Source: Oscillatoria sp. FACHB-1406 (GTDB lineage: Bacteria > Cyanobacteriota > Cyanobacteriia > Cyanobacteriales > Spirulinaceae). From it: a DNA stretch of 64,000 nucleotides. A program made the translations under genes and the position numbers. Location of the stretch: NCBI RefSeq assembly GCF_014698145.1, contig NZ_JACJSM010000001.1, positions 532,633 through 596,632 of the forward strand, in the 5' to 3' direction. Of the stretch, positions 8,843 through 17,523 are shown piece after piece. The notes under the pieces are model-generated. The model searched no databases and was not told the origin of the DNA. It saw nothing but the letters and a program-made list of their open reading frames with translations. Positions within the stretch are counted from its first letter, which is position 1. Every line of letters begins with the position of its first letter.

Positions 8843-9817
8843 ATGGTTTCCCCCGTTCCCAAACCGGAAAAAAATAACCAACTCGAACCCGCCGTACAAA
8901 CCTGGGAGTTAGGAAAAGTTTATCGCACGGGTTTTTGGATGAACCAAAAAGTAGAATCGCTGAAAAACTGTTCGCTGACGGTGTATCGAGGCGAAACGTT
9001 TGGGTTATTAGGGCCGAATGGTGCGGGAAAAACGACGCTATTTAAGGTATTACTAGGGATTATCCGACGCAGTGGCGGCAGAGCGACGATTTTGGGGCAG
9101 CCGATTGGCGATCGCGCCGTCAAGCATCGCCTCGGATACCTCCCCGAAAATGCTTATTTTTACGATTATTTAACGGGATGGGAGTTTCTTTCTTTTGTCG
9201 CGGGATTGTTCGAGATTCCGCGATCGATTCAACGCCAGCGCATTCCCCAATTATTAGATTTAGTCGGTTTATCGGAAGCAACGGCGAAAAAGAAACAATT
9301 GCGCCAGTATTCTAAGGGAATGTTGCAGCGAATTGGTATGGCGCAAGCGCTGATTAACAATCCTGAATTAGTCTTTCTGGACGAACCGATGTCGGGTTTA
9401 GACCCGATGGGACGCTATCGAATTCGTCAAATTATTCTCGCGCTTCAGGAAGAGGGAAAAACAATCTTTTTTAACTCGCATATTTTGTCTGATGTGGAGC
9501 AAATTTGCGATCGCGTTGCCATTCTTGCCAACGGAGAATTAATCGGGAGTGGAACCTTAGACGAACTGTTAGGAACGACCGAAGCCTTTCAAGTGGTCGG
9601 AAAAGGAGGAAATGAGGAAATATTGCGGCGTTGGGTGGCTAATCTAGAATTCAAATACGACGGTTGGCACGGACAGTTGACGGGCGATGCGCAAGAATTT
9701 ATCGCGACGTTGCGGTTGATGAATGGGGAACTGTTGAGCATGACGCGCGATCGCGTTTCGCTGGAAGATTTCTTTATCCAACAATTGCGCGATCGCGGCA
9801 TGGATGTCAGCCGTTGA
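8843..9817 (+). CDS. ABC transporter ATP-binding protein
   Basis: A 324-residue nucleotide-binding subunit. Walker A is GPNGAGKTT at residues 57-65, the Q-loop region follows in LGYLPENAYF, the signature is YSKGMLQR, Walker B is LVFLDEP followed by MSGLDP, and the switch His lies in FFNSHIL. The C-terminal 80 residues form an accessory domain as in the CcmA/YadG-type exporters that use a separate permease. No permease gene is adjacent: the next gene is a Uma2 nuclease, so the partner is encoded elsewhere. Exported substrate cannot be told. Confidence 0.9.
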   Translation: MVSPVPKPEKNNQLEPAVQTWELGKVYRTGFWMNQKVESLKNCSLTVYRGETFGLLGPNGAGKTTLFKVLLGIIRRSGGRATILGQPIGDRAVKHRLGYLPENAYFYDYLTGWEFLSFVAGLFEIPRSIQRQRIPQLLDLVGLSEATAKKKQLRQYSKGMLQRIGMAQALINNPELVFLDEPMSGLDPMGRYRIRQIILALQEEGKTIFFNSHILSDVEQICDRVAILANGELIGSGTLDELLGTTEAFQVVGKGGNEEILRRWVANLEFKYDGWHGQLTGDAQEFIATLRLMNGELLSMTRDRVSLEDFFIQQLRDRGMDVSR

Positions 9818-9918
9818 TAATCCCCAAATAAACTGTAACGCAATCCGAACACCCCCAATTCTTGCCCGATTGAGTAGCATAGAAACAACATTGCCCCCCG
9901 TAACCTCCGCAGACTGCC

Positions 9919-10800
9919 ATGTCCCAAGCTGCACTCACCCCACCCCCAATTATCCTACTTCCCACCGAAGACGACTTACCCTACGACGACGGTATCCCGA
10001 TGGAAACCCCACGACATAGAGCGCAAATGGAAGTTTTGATTAACGCTCTCGACTCCTGGCTGGAGGGGCGCGACAATGGCTTTGTCGGCGGCAATATGTT
10101 CGTCTATTTTAGTGCCGAACAAGTTCGCGATCGCGACTTTCGCGGGCCGGATTTCTTTGTCGTTCTCGGAGTCCCCAAACGCGAGCGAAAAAGCTGGATT
10201 GTCTGGCAAGAAAGCAAAGCGCCCGATGTCATCATCGAGTTACTTTCCTCCAGCACCGCTCTTTTCGATAAGAATGAGAAAAAACTCATCTATCAAAATC
10301 AATTGCGGGCTTCGGAGTATTTCTGGTTCGATCCCGATAATCCGGCAGATTGGGAAGGCTTTATCCTCGACGGCGGGGTTTATCAACCGATTCCCCTCAA
10401 CGAACAAGGGCATAGAATTAGCCGTTCGCTCGAACTTGCACTCGTGCGCTGGCAAGGTAGTTACCGAGGAGTTTATACAACTTGGTTGCGCTGGGCAACT
10501 TTGGACGGAGAATTATTGCCCCTGCCACAAGAACTTGCCGAACAAGCTCAAGAACGCGCCGAACAAGCCCAAGAACTTGCTGAACAAGCCACAGAACTTG
10601 CTGAAGCCGAACATCAACGCGCCGAACAAGCTCGAGAACTCGCCGAACAAGCCCGAGAACTCGCCGAAGCCGAACATCAACGCGCCGAACAAGCCGAACG
10701 GGAACGCAAAGCAGCGATTCCTAAGCTTTTGGCGATGGGATTGACGGCAGCACAAGTTGCTGAGGCGTTAAATTTGCCGATTGAGGCGATCGAGCAATAG
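9919..10800 (+). CDS. Uma2-family (DUF820) nuclease-like protein with heptad-repeat tail
   Basis: A 293-residue protein. Residues about 20-195 form the Uma2/DUF820 domain, a PD-(D/E)XK-like fold: the Asp of GPDFFVVLG, then the Glu of DVIIELLS preceded by WQESKAP, are in the usual active-site order. This family is strongly expanded in cyanobacteria and its function is unknown. Residues 206-261 are eight successive seven-residue units of the form LAEQAxE or RAEQAxE, certain to be a coiled coil or long helix; the DNA at 10534-10701 is a matching 21-bp repeat array. A short C-terminal helix-turn-helix-like stretch follows (MGLTAAQVAEALNLP). Repeat number could vary between strains. Confidence 0.88.
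   Translation: MSQAALTPPPIILLPTEDDLPYDDGIPMETPRHRAQMEVLINALDSWLEGRDNGFVGGNMFVYFSAEQVRDRDFRGPDFFVVLGVPKRERKSWIVWQESKAPDVIIELLSSSTALFDKNEKKLIYQNQLRASEYFWFDPDNPADWEGFILDGGVYQPIPLNEQGHRISRSLELALVRWQGSYRGVYTTWLRWATLDGELLPLPQELAEQAQERAEQAQELAEQATELAEAEHQRAEQARELAEQARELAEAEHQRAEQAERERKAAIPKLLAMGLTAAQVAEALNLPIEAIEQ
10534..10701 (+). repeat. 21-bp tandem repeat array inside the Uma2 gene
   Basis: Eight degenerate 21-bp units encode the seven-residue heptads of the coiled-coil tail. Units alternate between GAACTTGCCGAACAAGC-like and GCCGAACATCAACGCGC-like versions, suggesting expansion by unequal recombination. Confidence 0.8.
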
Positions 10801-10898
10801 TCAAAAGGGATTGACATCAGTTAAGAATTGTGCGTTACCAATGGTCGGGGTGAAGGGCTATTTGTCCCTATTCTCTAGCGAGCGATCGTTGAGAACCG

Positions 10899-11873
10899 TT
10901 AAACGTTAGCTCGCTTGGGTTGTTCGTAGCTTTCGTAGGCTGCAACAATCTTTTGGACAAGCGCATGGCGCACCACATCGGCGGCGGATAAGTGACAAAA
11001 CGCAATTCCTTCGACGGATTTTAGAATTCTTTGGGCGACAATTAACCCCGACTCTTGAGCGGACGGTAAATCGGTTTGCGTGACATCGCCGGTTACAACC
11101 ATGCGGGAATTCGCTCCCAAGCGAGTGAGCAACATTTTTAACTGCGCGGGAGTCGTATTTTGGGCTTCATCGACGATAATAAAAGCGTTATTTAAAGTAC
11201 GACCTCGCATATAGGCAATGGGGGCAACTTCGATTTTGCCGCGTTCCATTAAATCGGGAATTTTTTCGGGTTCGATGAATTCGTAGAGGGCATCGTAAAG
11301 CGGGCGGAGGAAGGGATTGACCTTTTGTTGCAAGTCTCCGGGGAGGAAACCGAGTTTTTCTCCGGCTTCAACGGCGGGGCGCGTCAGAATCAAGCGTTCG
11401 CATTCATCATTAAGGAGTGCTTGAACGGCGAGAACGGCAGCGAGAAAGGTTTTTCCGGTTCCGGCAGGGCCGATGCAAAAGGTAATATCGTGGGTTTGAA
11501 TCGCTTGGATGTATTGGCGCTGGCGAAAGGTTTTAGCGCGAATTTGTTCGCCGCGACGGGTACGGGCGAGAATTGTTTGTTGGAGGTCTTTATATTCGTC
11601 AGTGCGTCCGGTATCGATCGCGTGGAAGGCTGTCTCAATTTCAGCGCGGGCGATGGTTTTTCCTTCCTTCCAGTAGGGCGCGAGAGAGCGCACTGCTTTA
11701 ACGCAGCGTTCGACAGCCTTTTCTCGCCCGGAAATAACCACTGTATTTCCGCGCAAGACAACTTTCGTCCCAGTATGCTGCGAGAGAAACTTTAAGTTTT
11801 CCTCTTTTTTGCCCGAGAGCGCGATCGCGCTTTCAATACTCGGTAACTCAATGGTTTGAGAGACTTCGCTCAA
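10899..11873 (-). CDS. phoH: PhoH family protein, ATPase
   Basis: A 324-residue cytosolic ATPase. A KH-like N-terminal segment (residues about 20-65) precedes the PhoH domain with Walker A GPAGTGKT (Lys141) and Walker B FIIVDEAQNTT; the GDVTQTDLP motif follows. PhoH proteins are linked to RNA metabolism and phosphate stress, but the exact role is unclear. The best start is a TTG at 11873: an in-frame stop lies 15 codons or fewer upstream, and the visible N-terminus (ELPSIESAIALSG) aligns with typical cyanobacterial PhoH. It lies downstream of khpA and rpsP on the same strand, an association seen in other cyanobacteria, and all three are RNA-related. Confidence 0.93.
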   Translation of the reverse strand: MSEVSQTIELPSIESAIALSGKKEENLKFLSQHTGTKVVLRGNTVVISGREKAVERCVKAVRSLAPYWKEGKTIARAEIETAFHAIDTGRTDEYKDLQQTILARTRRGEQIRAKTFRQRQYIQAIQTHDITFCIGPAGTGKTFLAAVLAVQALLNDECERLILTRPAVEAGEKLGFLPGDLQQKVNPFLRPLYDALYEFIEPEKIPDLMERGKIEVAPIAYMRGRTLNNAFIIVDEAQNTTPAQLKMLLTRLGANSRMVVTGDVTQTDLPSAQESGLIVAQRILKSVEGIAFCHLSAADVVRHALVQKIVAAYESYEQPKRANV

Positions 11874-11991
11874 TACAGTTAATAGAAATCAGCAATCAGT
11901 GTGTAAAGGCGGGTTTTCGGAACTTACCGTGTTATCAACTCACCCTGCGCGGAGTGGAGCGAGGAGCCGCGAGCAACTCCCGCCCCAACGC

Positions 11992-12426
11992 TTAATGAGG
12001 ATGCGATCCGCGAAGCGGATCCCTTCGGGCGCGAGTCGCCGGTTTAGACAGAGAGGAACGTTGAGGACGCGGCTTTCGGTGCTTGTTAGTTTCTTCCGAG
12101 CCATCCCCAGCACGCTCTTCCGAGCGATTTCGCTCGTCTTGAGTGCCGTAAATATCTAAGTAGACGGACTGAGCCGCTCCTCGGGCTGCCGCTTCGAGGA
12201 GGGTGCGAATCGCCTGGATATTGCGTCCCCCTCGCCCCCAAACTCGCCCCCGTTCGCGCTCTTCAAAGGCAACTCGAAGCCAAACTCGTTTGCTGTGATT
12301 GGCTTGTTCGCAATTAACGTGCAGCGCCTCGGGAGTTTCTAAGAAGGGTTCAATTAGAAATCGAACCAGCCCCACATAGTCCGGGCTGGTGGATTCAAGG
12401 GGAGAAGGGGTTTGAGCTTCAGGCAT
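11992..12426 (-). CDS. KH-domain RNA-binding protein, KhpA-like
   Basis: A 144-residue protein whose first 95 residues form a type II KH domain: [20 protein letters not shown], then the [18 protein letters not shown] loop that corresponds to the GxxG nucleic-acid-binding motif. KhpA-type proteins bind RNA and are typically encoded next to rpsP, as here, where the ATG overlaps the rpsP stop region by 8 bases. The last 45 residues are basic and low in complexity; the final RRDPLRGSH stretch is encoded by a dispersed palindromic repeat at 12000-12034, so the C-terminus looks like it has been extended by repeat insertion. Confidence 0.9.
   Translation of the reverse strand: MPEAQTPSPLESTSPDYVGLVRFLIEPFLETPEALHVNCEQANHSKRVWLRVAFEERERGRVWGRGGRNIQAIRTLLEAAARGAAQSVYLDIYGTQDERNRSEERAGDGSEETNKHRKPRPQRSSLSKPATRARRDPLRGSHPH
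12000..12034. repeat. palindromic repeat inside the 3' end of the KH gene
   Basis: The segment GATCCGCGAAGCGGATC is palindromic and is followed by CCTTCGGGCGCG. Read in antisense it closely matches 57256-57284 within the GT39 gene. It encodes RRDPLRGSH in the KH protein. Confidence 0.6.
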
Positions 12427-12667
12427 TGACTTGTTCTAAGACTTGAGCTTTTCTGAGAATACTGCGTACCGTTTCTGTGGGCTGCGCGCCTTCTTGAAGG
12501 CGTTTAACGATGGCGGGTACATTTAAGCGAGTTTCGTCGGTTCTGGGATTATAGAACCCTAGCTCCTCAATGGAACGACCGTCGCGGCGATCGCGGCTGT
12601 CCATTGCGACGATGCGGTAGCTAACTTCTCTTTTCTTGCCGTAGCGTTTTAGTCTCAGTTTGATCAT
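12419..12667 (-). CDS. rpsP: 30S ribosomal protein S16
   Basis: The 82-residue protein begins [20 protein letters not shown] and contains the [14 protein letters not shown] motif, which identifies S16 without doubt. It is an assembly protein of the small subunit. It is the first gene of the rpsP-khpA unit, and the two overlap by 8 bases, implying translational coupling. The 223 bases upstream, shared with the divergent fasciclin gene, should hold its promoter. Confidence 0.98.
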   Translation of the reverse strand: MIKLRLKRYGKKREVSYRIVAMDSRDRRDGRSIEELGFYNPRTDETRLNVPAIVKRLQEGAQPTETVRSILRKAQVLEQVNA

Positions 12668-12890
12668 GGAATCTCGAACAGTTTACAAATTCTCCTTTCC
12701 GATCCTACACAGATCGCAGGCAGAAAGCAACGGCTCTCCTATCTTAGCTCTTCGAGACGTGCCGTCGCTAGGAACAGTGTACTGATGCGTGCTGGGCAGA
12801 GCGTCAAAATTTTTCTATGGGAAAATTTTAACGAATTTGCCATAATTCTAAAGTTCGTTACTGTCAACCTTGAAGGGAAATTCCATTTTG

Positions 12891-13484
12891 ATGATGCTGT
12901 TCAGAAAAGCGTTAACGCGCAAGTCCATTGTTGTGGCAAGCGTTCTCGGATTGGGCGCGCTGAGTTTGCCCGCGATCGCGCAAAACCTGTCTTCCCCCGC
13001 ACCGGGCGCGATCGAACTCGCTCAAGCTCCCGCTCCAAACATCGTCGGTGTTGCCCAAAACAATCCCGATTTCAGCACGCTGGTTAAAGCCGTTCAAGCC
13101 GCCGGATTAGCTGATACTTTAGCCGGGAACGGGCCTTTCACCGTGTTTGCGCCCACCAACGAAGCCTTCAATAAGCTTCCGCCCGGAACCCTGGATACGC
13201 TCCTGAAACCCGAAAATCGGGATTTACTGACCGATGTTCTCAAATATCACGTCGTCCCCGGTCGCGTTCCTTCCGACGACCTGAAAAATGGCGGACTCGA
13301 TACGCTCAATGGCGGTGTTGCCGTGCGAAAAACCCCCGATCGCGTTATTGTCAACAATGCTAACGTCGTCGCGCCCAACGTCCCGGCTAGCAACGGCATC
13401 GTTCACGGGATCGATCGCGTCCTCATTCCGATGGCCGTGCGCGATCGACTCGCTCAAAGAACGCCTGTACCTGGTTTATGGTAA
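12891..13484 (+). CDS. secreted fasciclin (FAS1) domain protein
   Basis: The frame is open from 12870, but the first ATG is at 12891 (MMLFRKAL), giving 197 residues; I prefer it over a TTG upstream. A signal peptide is clear: basic LFRKALTRK, hydrophobic core, and cleavage after PAIAQ near residue 32. The mature protein is one FAS1 domain: the FSTLVKAVQAAGL start, the H1 motif FTVFAPTNEAFNKLP, the YHVVPG motif, and the H2 region ending NGIVHGIDRVLIP. FAS1 proteins mediate adhesion or act at the cell surface in cyanobacteria. It is convergent with crr6, separated by the palindrome at 13561. Confidence 0.93.
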   Translation: MMLFRKALTRKSIVVASVLGLGALSLPAIAQNLSSPAPGAIELAQAPAPNIVGVAQNNPDFSTLVKAVQAAGLADTLAGNGPFTVFAPTNEAFNKLPPGTLDTLLKPENRDLLTDVLKYHVVPGRVPSDDLKNGGLDTLNGGVAVRKTPDRVIVNNANVVAPNVPASNGIVHGIDRVLIPMAVRDRLAQRTPVPGLW

Positions 13485-13560
13485 TCGTTAGCAACAAAGT
13501 GAAACGCACCAGAATTATTCATTGTGCCTCACTCTTCGTTCGCTTGACTTTTTCTTAAAA

Positions 13561-13594
13561 ATCGTAGAGACGTTGTATACAACGTCTCTACGAT
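13561..13594. repeat. 34-bp perfect palindrome, probable bidirectional terminator
   Basis: ATCGTAGAGACGTTGTA is followed by its exact reverse complement. It shares its core with the palindrome at 3479 and again lies between two convergent genes (fasciclin and crr6). Confidence 0.75.
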
Positions 13595-13615
13595 CTCTTA
13601 TCGTTATAATTGCAA

Positions 13616-14092
13616 TCAATCCAGCAAGGTGAAAAAACTTTCATCGAGGTCGTAGCCCAACATTTGCGCGAGCGCTTTTAACTTTGTCGCACTAGAAATC
13701 CCCTGCTGTTTCAACCAATCCGAAAGGACAAACATTTTATTCATCACAAAAATTTCTAGAGCTTCGGGATTATATTGAATTCCTTCAGTACGGTTGAATT
13801 GATGGGGAACAAGCATCGCGGTGTAGCGGTAAATTTCGCCAGATTTTCCATCGAGTAGAAAGAAAAACCAGGGATAGCGCGCATCCAAGCGAACGAACCA
13901 CAGACGAATTTCAGGAATTTCTGAAAGTTCGCGCGGATCGTCTTCCTCTCGGGAATAGTTAATTTCAAAACTGACTTGCTGTTCGTAGCTTGCTAGCATT
14001 CCTTCTGCTATCTGTTTCGTTACAAACGTTTCGACAGGCGACAAGTCTAAGGCGTTAATGGTGGCGGAATTCAGGGCGATGCTGATACTCAT
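13616..14092 (-). CDS. CRR6-family NdhI maturation factor (DUF1817)
   Basis: A 158-residue soluble protein with the strongly conserved segment REEDDPRELSEIPEIRLWFVRLDARYPW and the later AMLVPHQF motif, which I recognise as the cyanobacterial and chloroplast CRR6 family. CRR6 helps mature the NdhI iron-sulfur subunit of the photosynthetic NDH-1 complex. The assignment rests on memory of these motifs. The stop is 22 bases from the palindrome at 13561. It lies 6 bases downstream of the next small gene on the same strand, so the two are probably cotranscribed. Confidence 0.82.
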   Translation of the reverse strand: MSISIALNSATINALDLSPVETFVTKQIAEGMLASYEQQVSFEINYSREEDDPRELSEIPEIRLWFVRLDARYPWFFFLLDGKSGEIYRYTAMLVPHQFNRTEGIQYNPEALEIFVMNKMFVLSDWLKQQGISSATKLKALAQMLGYDLDESFFTLLD

Positions 14093-14098
14093 TTTGGG

Positions 14099-14344
14099 CT
14101 AGTCTTCAAGGTTTTCTGATTTTTCAATAACTTCCCCATCAATAATTTCGTATCCCCAACTTTCGTAGCGTCGCGCTAACTGTTTTGCAGCTTCATATTC
14201 CCCAATTTGGCACAGTCCGGAAAGTTGTTGATACAGTTCTTCTTTTTGCTGCCGTGCTTGCTGCTTATTGTGTTGCTTCCGTTCCCTTGGGGTTACAGGA
14301 GAACGCTCAATTTTTGAAGGATCGATCCGCGCAAGCTTTTGCAT
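14099..14344 (-). CDS. small conserved hypothetical protein
   Basis: An 81-residue hydrophilic, basic N-terminal protein (KIERSPVTPRERKQHNKQQARQQKEELY) followed by a helical segment with a QIGEYEAAKQLARRYESWGYEI pattern. It has no signal peptide or membrane helix and I do not recognise a domain. It sits 6 bases upstream of crr6 and probably forms an operon with it, so a link to NDH-1 or photosynthesis is possible but unproven. Confidence 0.6.
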   Translation of the reverse strand: MQKLARIDPSKIERSPVTPRERKQHNKQQARQQKEELYQQLSGLCQIGEYEAAKQLARRYESWGYEIIDGEVIEKSENLED

Positions 14345-14370
14345 AGTTCTTCATTCAGTAAGGCTTGCTG

Positions 14371-14529
14371 AATAATGGATAATGGACAGTTGACAATGGA
14401 TAACGTCTTTCATAATGGATAATTGATAACGTTCGGAGCCGTTAATTGCTTTGTTAAGACCTAGTTTTTTCGCTACATCATCCCTTGTCAATTACTCCCG
14501 GCGTTATCCATTATCCATTATCCATTATT
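14371..14529. repeat. ATTATCC-type inverted-repeat element at the end of the GH57 gene
   Basis: About 159 bp bounded by 16-bp inverted repeats, AATAATGGATAATGGA at 14371 and its complement ending at 14529. Internal copies of ATGGATAA repeat within. The right end supplies the stop codon of the GH57 gene. Confidence 0.65.
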
Positions 14530-17116
14530 AATTAAGCCACGAACTCATATCGACTCCCAAACTTTGCCCCAAACTTAGGAGAATCGGTACTTGCTCGGAT
14601 TTCCAGCGGCAGGGAATCGAGGCGGGCGAGTGGGTTTCCGATTCGAGACAATACGGCAAGATGTGACTGTGGAAGAAGCGATAGTACAACTCCTGGACGC
14701 GCTCGAGCAGGAGTCCGAGGTGCAAGCTGTTGCCGATCGCGATCGCGCGAGCAATGCGTTCGCTTTCTGACTCGAGTTCGGCGGGATCGCTGCGATCGAG
14801 CAGATTTTTCAAAGCCGCCGCGATAAACTGCTCCAGCATTACTCTCGCTTCGGGAATCTCTAGCTGACAGCGCATGGTATTGGCTTCCACCGCGATCGCC
14901 TCTAATTCCCCAAAATATTGCTCGATTTGCTGGGGATCGTCGCTACTAGCTGCCAATAACCGTACCATTGTCAAACAGCGATCGGATAAAGCCAAATTAG
15001 CAGCAACTTGTAACTCTGGCGGAACGGGCAGTTCGTCGCGATGGAAGGCGCGCAACACGCCATAATTATCCCGATAGATTTGAGTGTAAAGCCGATCTAA
15101 CTTCGCGCGCGTATTCTCAGTCAATTGTTGAATGATGCGATAGCGTTCCTCAGCGAACAAGTCATCCAAATTAAAGGCGAGATCGCCGAAAGTTTGCGTC
15201 ATCGCCACCATCATTCGCGTCACGCTGGCGCGATCGAGCGCCTCAAATAGCTTATCTTTAATTTGGTTGTAGGCTAAACGCCCGCCGAAGGGTTGAAGGC
15301 AGCAGTGAAAATCCCAGCCGCCTAAATGCAGTACCGCAAAGGCAAACTCGGCACTTTCCCGCGTAATTTCCGAGATTAAGCGCAGGTGTCCGACGGCTAA
15401 CGTCATCGGTCCCATTTGCTGTTTTTGGTAGTCAAACTGCTCGGTTTGGTAGCAATAAACGCGATCTTTGCTTTGGTAGCTTTCAAAAAGCGCACTAATC
15501 GCATAGTGGGCGGCGACTTGCTCGAAACTAACGCGCGCGGTGGTAACGAGGCGATCGTAAACGATTGCGCCGTTGCCAAATCCTTCAATATTGCTCGGCG
15601 CGGCTTGCAAGCGGCGGCGAAATTCCGGTTCGAGTTGTACCCCCGCGATATCCCCCGCTAATTCGATCGCTCGAGCCGCATAACGCAAAATTTGCACGCC
15701 TTCCGGACGCGACAGTTCTTCAAAAAACCAACCGCAACTGGTAAACATAAACAGGGCGTTACGCTGCATTTCTAATAACCGCAGCGCGTCGATCTGTTCG
15801 GTTTGGCTTAAAGGACGACATTGATGTCGATAGAGGAAGTTAATTTGCGTTTCGGGGCGGCGATCGCGAATCACTTGAATATATTCGTCCCGCGCTCGCC
15901 AGGGATCGCTGAAATAGTGCCGCCCCGAACTTTCGTACACTTCCACAACGCGATCGCGCAGCCAATTGAGGCTCTCGCGCAGGGGTTTGCGCCACTTTTG
16001 ATGCCAAGCCCCACCGCCGCCGCAACCGCAGTCATCCTGCCAGCGATCGACTCCGTGGGAACAACTCCACGCCGTGACGGGCTTCAGTTCGACTTCCCAC
16101 GTCGGCGGATTGCTGCTTAAATAATGGGCGTAGTTCGTCACCGTCCAACCCCGATGGGGGATTTCTTGGGTAAAGGCGTAGGCGAGAGATTTTTCTGTCC
16201 CGCGTTTGTGATGTCCGAAGGTTTCGCCGTCGGTGGCAACGCTGATTAATTGCGCGGCGCGGCGATCCCCGCGCACGGCTAGGCCCAAACGCCCGACAAA
16301 AATTTCGGAACTGTTAAGGACATCGTTAAAGCCCATATCCCGCGAAATCGGGCCGTCGTAGAAGAAAATATCAATAAAGCGATTGTCGTTGAGGAAGCAC
16401 CGATAGGGACGGGTGGGATCGATCTGCCCGCCGCCGACTTCGTGCCATTGGGGATCGCTGTTGCCTTCACTGGGGATCGCGCGGTAGCGGGCGGCTTGGG
16501 AAGGTGCAAGGATAATAAATTTGATGCCTTCATCGATTAAGGCGGCGATGGTTGCAGCATCGACTGCGGCTTCGGCTAGCCACATTCCTTCGGGATCGCG
16601 CCCGAAATGGGAGCGGAAATCGGCTTTCCCCCAGCGAATTTGGGTGTATTTGTCCCGTTTGTTGGCCAGGGGCATGATGATGTGATTGTAGACTTGCGCG
16701 ATCGCGTTGCCGTGACCGTTCAAGCGTTCGGCACTTTTGCGATCGGCTTCGACAACCCCGTCGTAGGTTTCGCGATCGTAGCGTTCCAGCCAGGACATCA
16801 GCGTCGGGCCGATGTTGAAGCTCATATACTCGAAATTGTTAACGATCCCCACGACTTCGCCGCGATCGTTGAGGATGCGTGCAAAGACATTGGGACGGTA
16901 GCATTCGCGATCGATGCGTTCGTTCCAATCGTGAAACGGATAAGCGCTCGATTGGCGCTCGATCGCGTCTAAGTAAGGATTTTCCCGAGGCGGTTGATAG
17001 AAGTGTCCGTGGATGGTTACGCAAACCCCCGTAGCGGGTTGCGATGGTTGCGATTCCTGCGATCCCCCGACGACGGGCGAGGGGTTGGCAACAGGGCGAA
17101 GGCTAGTGTAAGTCAT
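14528..17116 (-). CDS. glycoside hydrolase family 57 protein with DUF3536
   Basis: An 862-residue cytosolic protein. The N-terminus carries the GH57 fold: VTIHGHFYQPPRENPYL, the NNFEYMSFNIGPTLMSWLE segment and the PEGMWLAEAAVD motif with a conserved acid region, followed by ISVATDGETFGHHKRG, in which the Asp and Glu fit GH57 catalytic regions. Residues about 430-860 are DUF3536, a helical domain found C-terminal to this GH57 branch. GH57 enzymes act on alpha-1,4/1,6-glucans. It shares a strand with the methyltransferase and glgC downstream in coordinate order, suggesting a glycogen link, which is inference. The unusual cysteine run near residue 355 (CSHG, DCGCGGGG) may bind a metal. Confidence 0.88.
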   Translation of the reverse strand: MTYTSLRPVANPSPVVGGSQESQPSQPATGVCVTIHGHFYQPPRENPYLDAIERQSSAYPFHDWNERIDRECYRPNVFARILNDRGEVVGIVNNFEYMSFNIGPTLMSWLERYDRETYDGVVEADRKSAERLNGHGNAIAQVYNHIIMPLANKRDKYTQIRWGKADFRSHFGRDPEGMWLAEAAVDAATIAALIDEGIKFIILAPSQAARYRAIPSEGNSDPQWHEVGGGQIDPTRPYRCFLNDNRFIDIFFYDGPISRDMGFNDVLNSSEIFVGRLGLAVRGDRRAAQLISVATDGETFGHHKRGTEKSLAYAFTQEIPHRGWTVTNYAHYLSSNPPTWEVELKPVTAWSCSHGVDRWQDDCGCGGGGAWHQKWRKPLRESLNWLRDRVVEVYESSGRHYFSDPWRARDEYIQVIRDRRPETQINFLYRHQCRPLSQTEQIDALRLLEMQRNALFMFTSCGWFFEELSRPEGVQILRYAARAIELAGDIAGVQLEPEFRRRLQAAPSNIEGFGNGAIVYDRLVTTARVSFEQVAAHYAISALFESYQSKDRVYCYQTEQFDYQKQQMGPMTLAVGHLRLISEITRESAEFAFAVLHLGGWDFHCCLQPFGGRLAYNQIKDKLFEALDRASVTRMMVAMTQTFGDLAFNLDDLFAEERYRIIQQLTENTRAKLDRLYTQIYRDNYGVLRAFHRDELPVPPELQVAANLALSDRCLTMVRLLAASSDDPQQIEQYFGELEAIAVEANTMRCQLEIPEARVMLEQFIAAALKNLLDRSDPAELESESERIARAIAIGNSLHLGLLLERVQELYYRFFHSHILPYCLESETHSPASIPCRWKSEQVPILLSLGQSLGVDMSSWLN

Positions 17117-17523
17117 AGTATTGCCACAAATAGAACAAGGAGTCGCTTATCCTGGATGCACCGACCACCGCCGACGGATATCGAATCTCGTGCTGCTCTT
17201 TGCAAGCGAGAGAACCTTCAGCTTTGGGGTCAATTAATTGTTAAAAGTCTAAGGGTCTGTTGATAACCGATTTATTTCACGACCGGATAAGCGACAGGGT
17301 GAGGATTCAGTTCGCGCGTGGCGCGGTTTGCTAATATTCTGAACGATCCTTATCACCCAACTTAACACTTTTTTTTGAAAAAGTTGAATTCAATAAATTA
17401 TTAGATTTGTCAAGTATTTTTTAGCTTTTATTTGGGATCGCTAGAAGTTAAAGGGAGGACGGGGTTGAGTGAAGTGAGCGTTGTACTGGCGGTTGTTCTT
17501 TTGCGAACTTTGTTTAAGGGCAA
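17117..17523. other. 407-base intergenic region
   Basis: It contains upstream sequence of the GH57 gene and sequence beyond the methyltransferase stop. I see only AT-rich stretches, including an A/T-tract run near 17370, and no gene, tRNA or clear hairpin. Confidence 0.5.

Noticed and set aside
10534-10701. Regularly spaced repeats considered as a CRISPR-like array
   Set aside because: The units are contiguous 21-bp codon repeats inside a coding coiled coil, with no spacers.
15821-16120. Plus-strand frame of 99 codons in the GH57 gene
   Set aside because: Antisense shadow of a strongly conserved gene.
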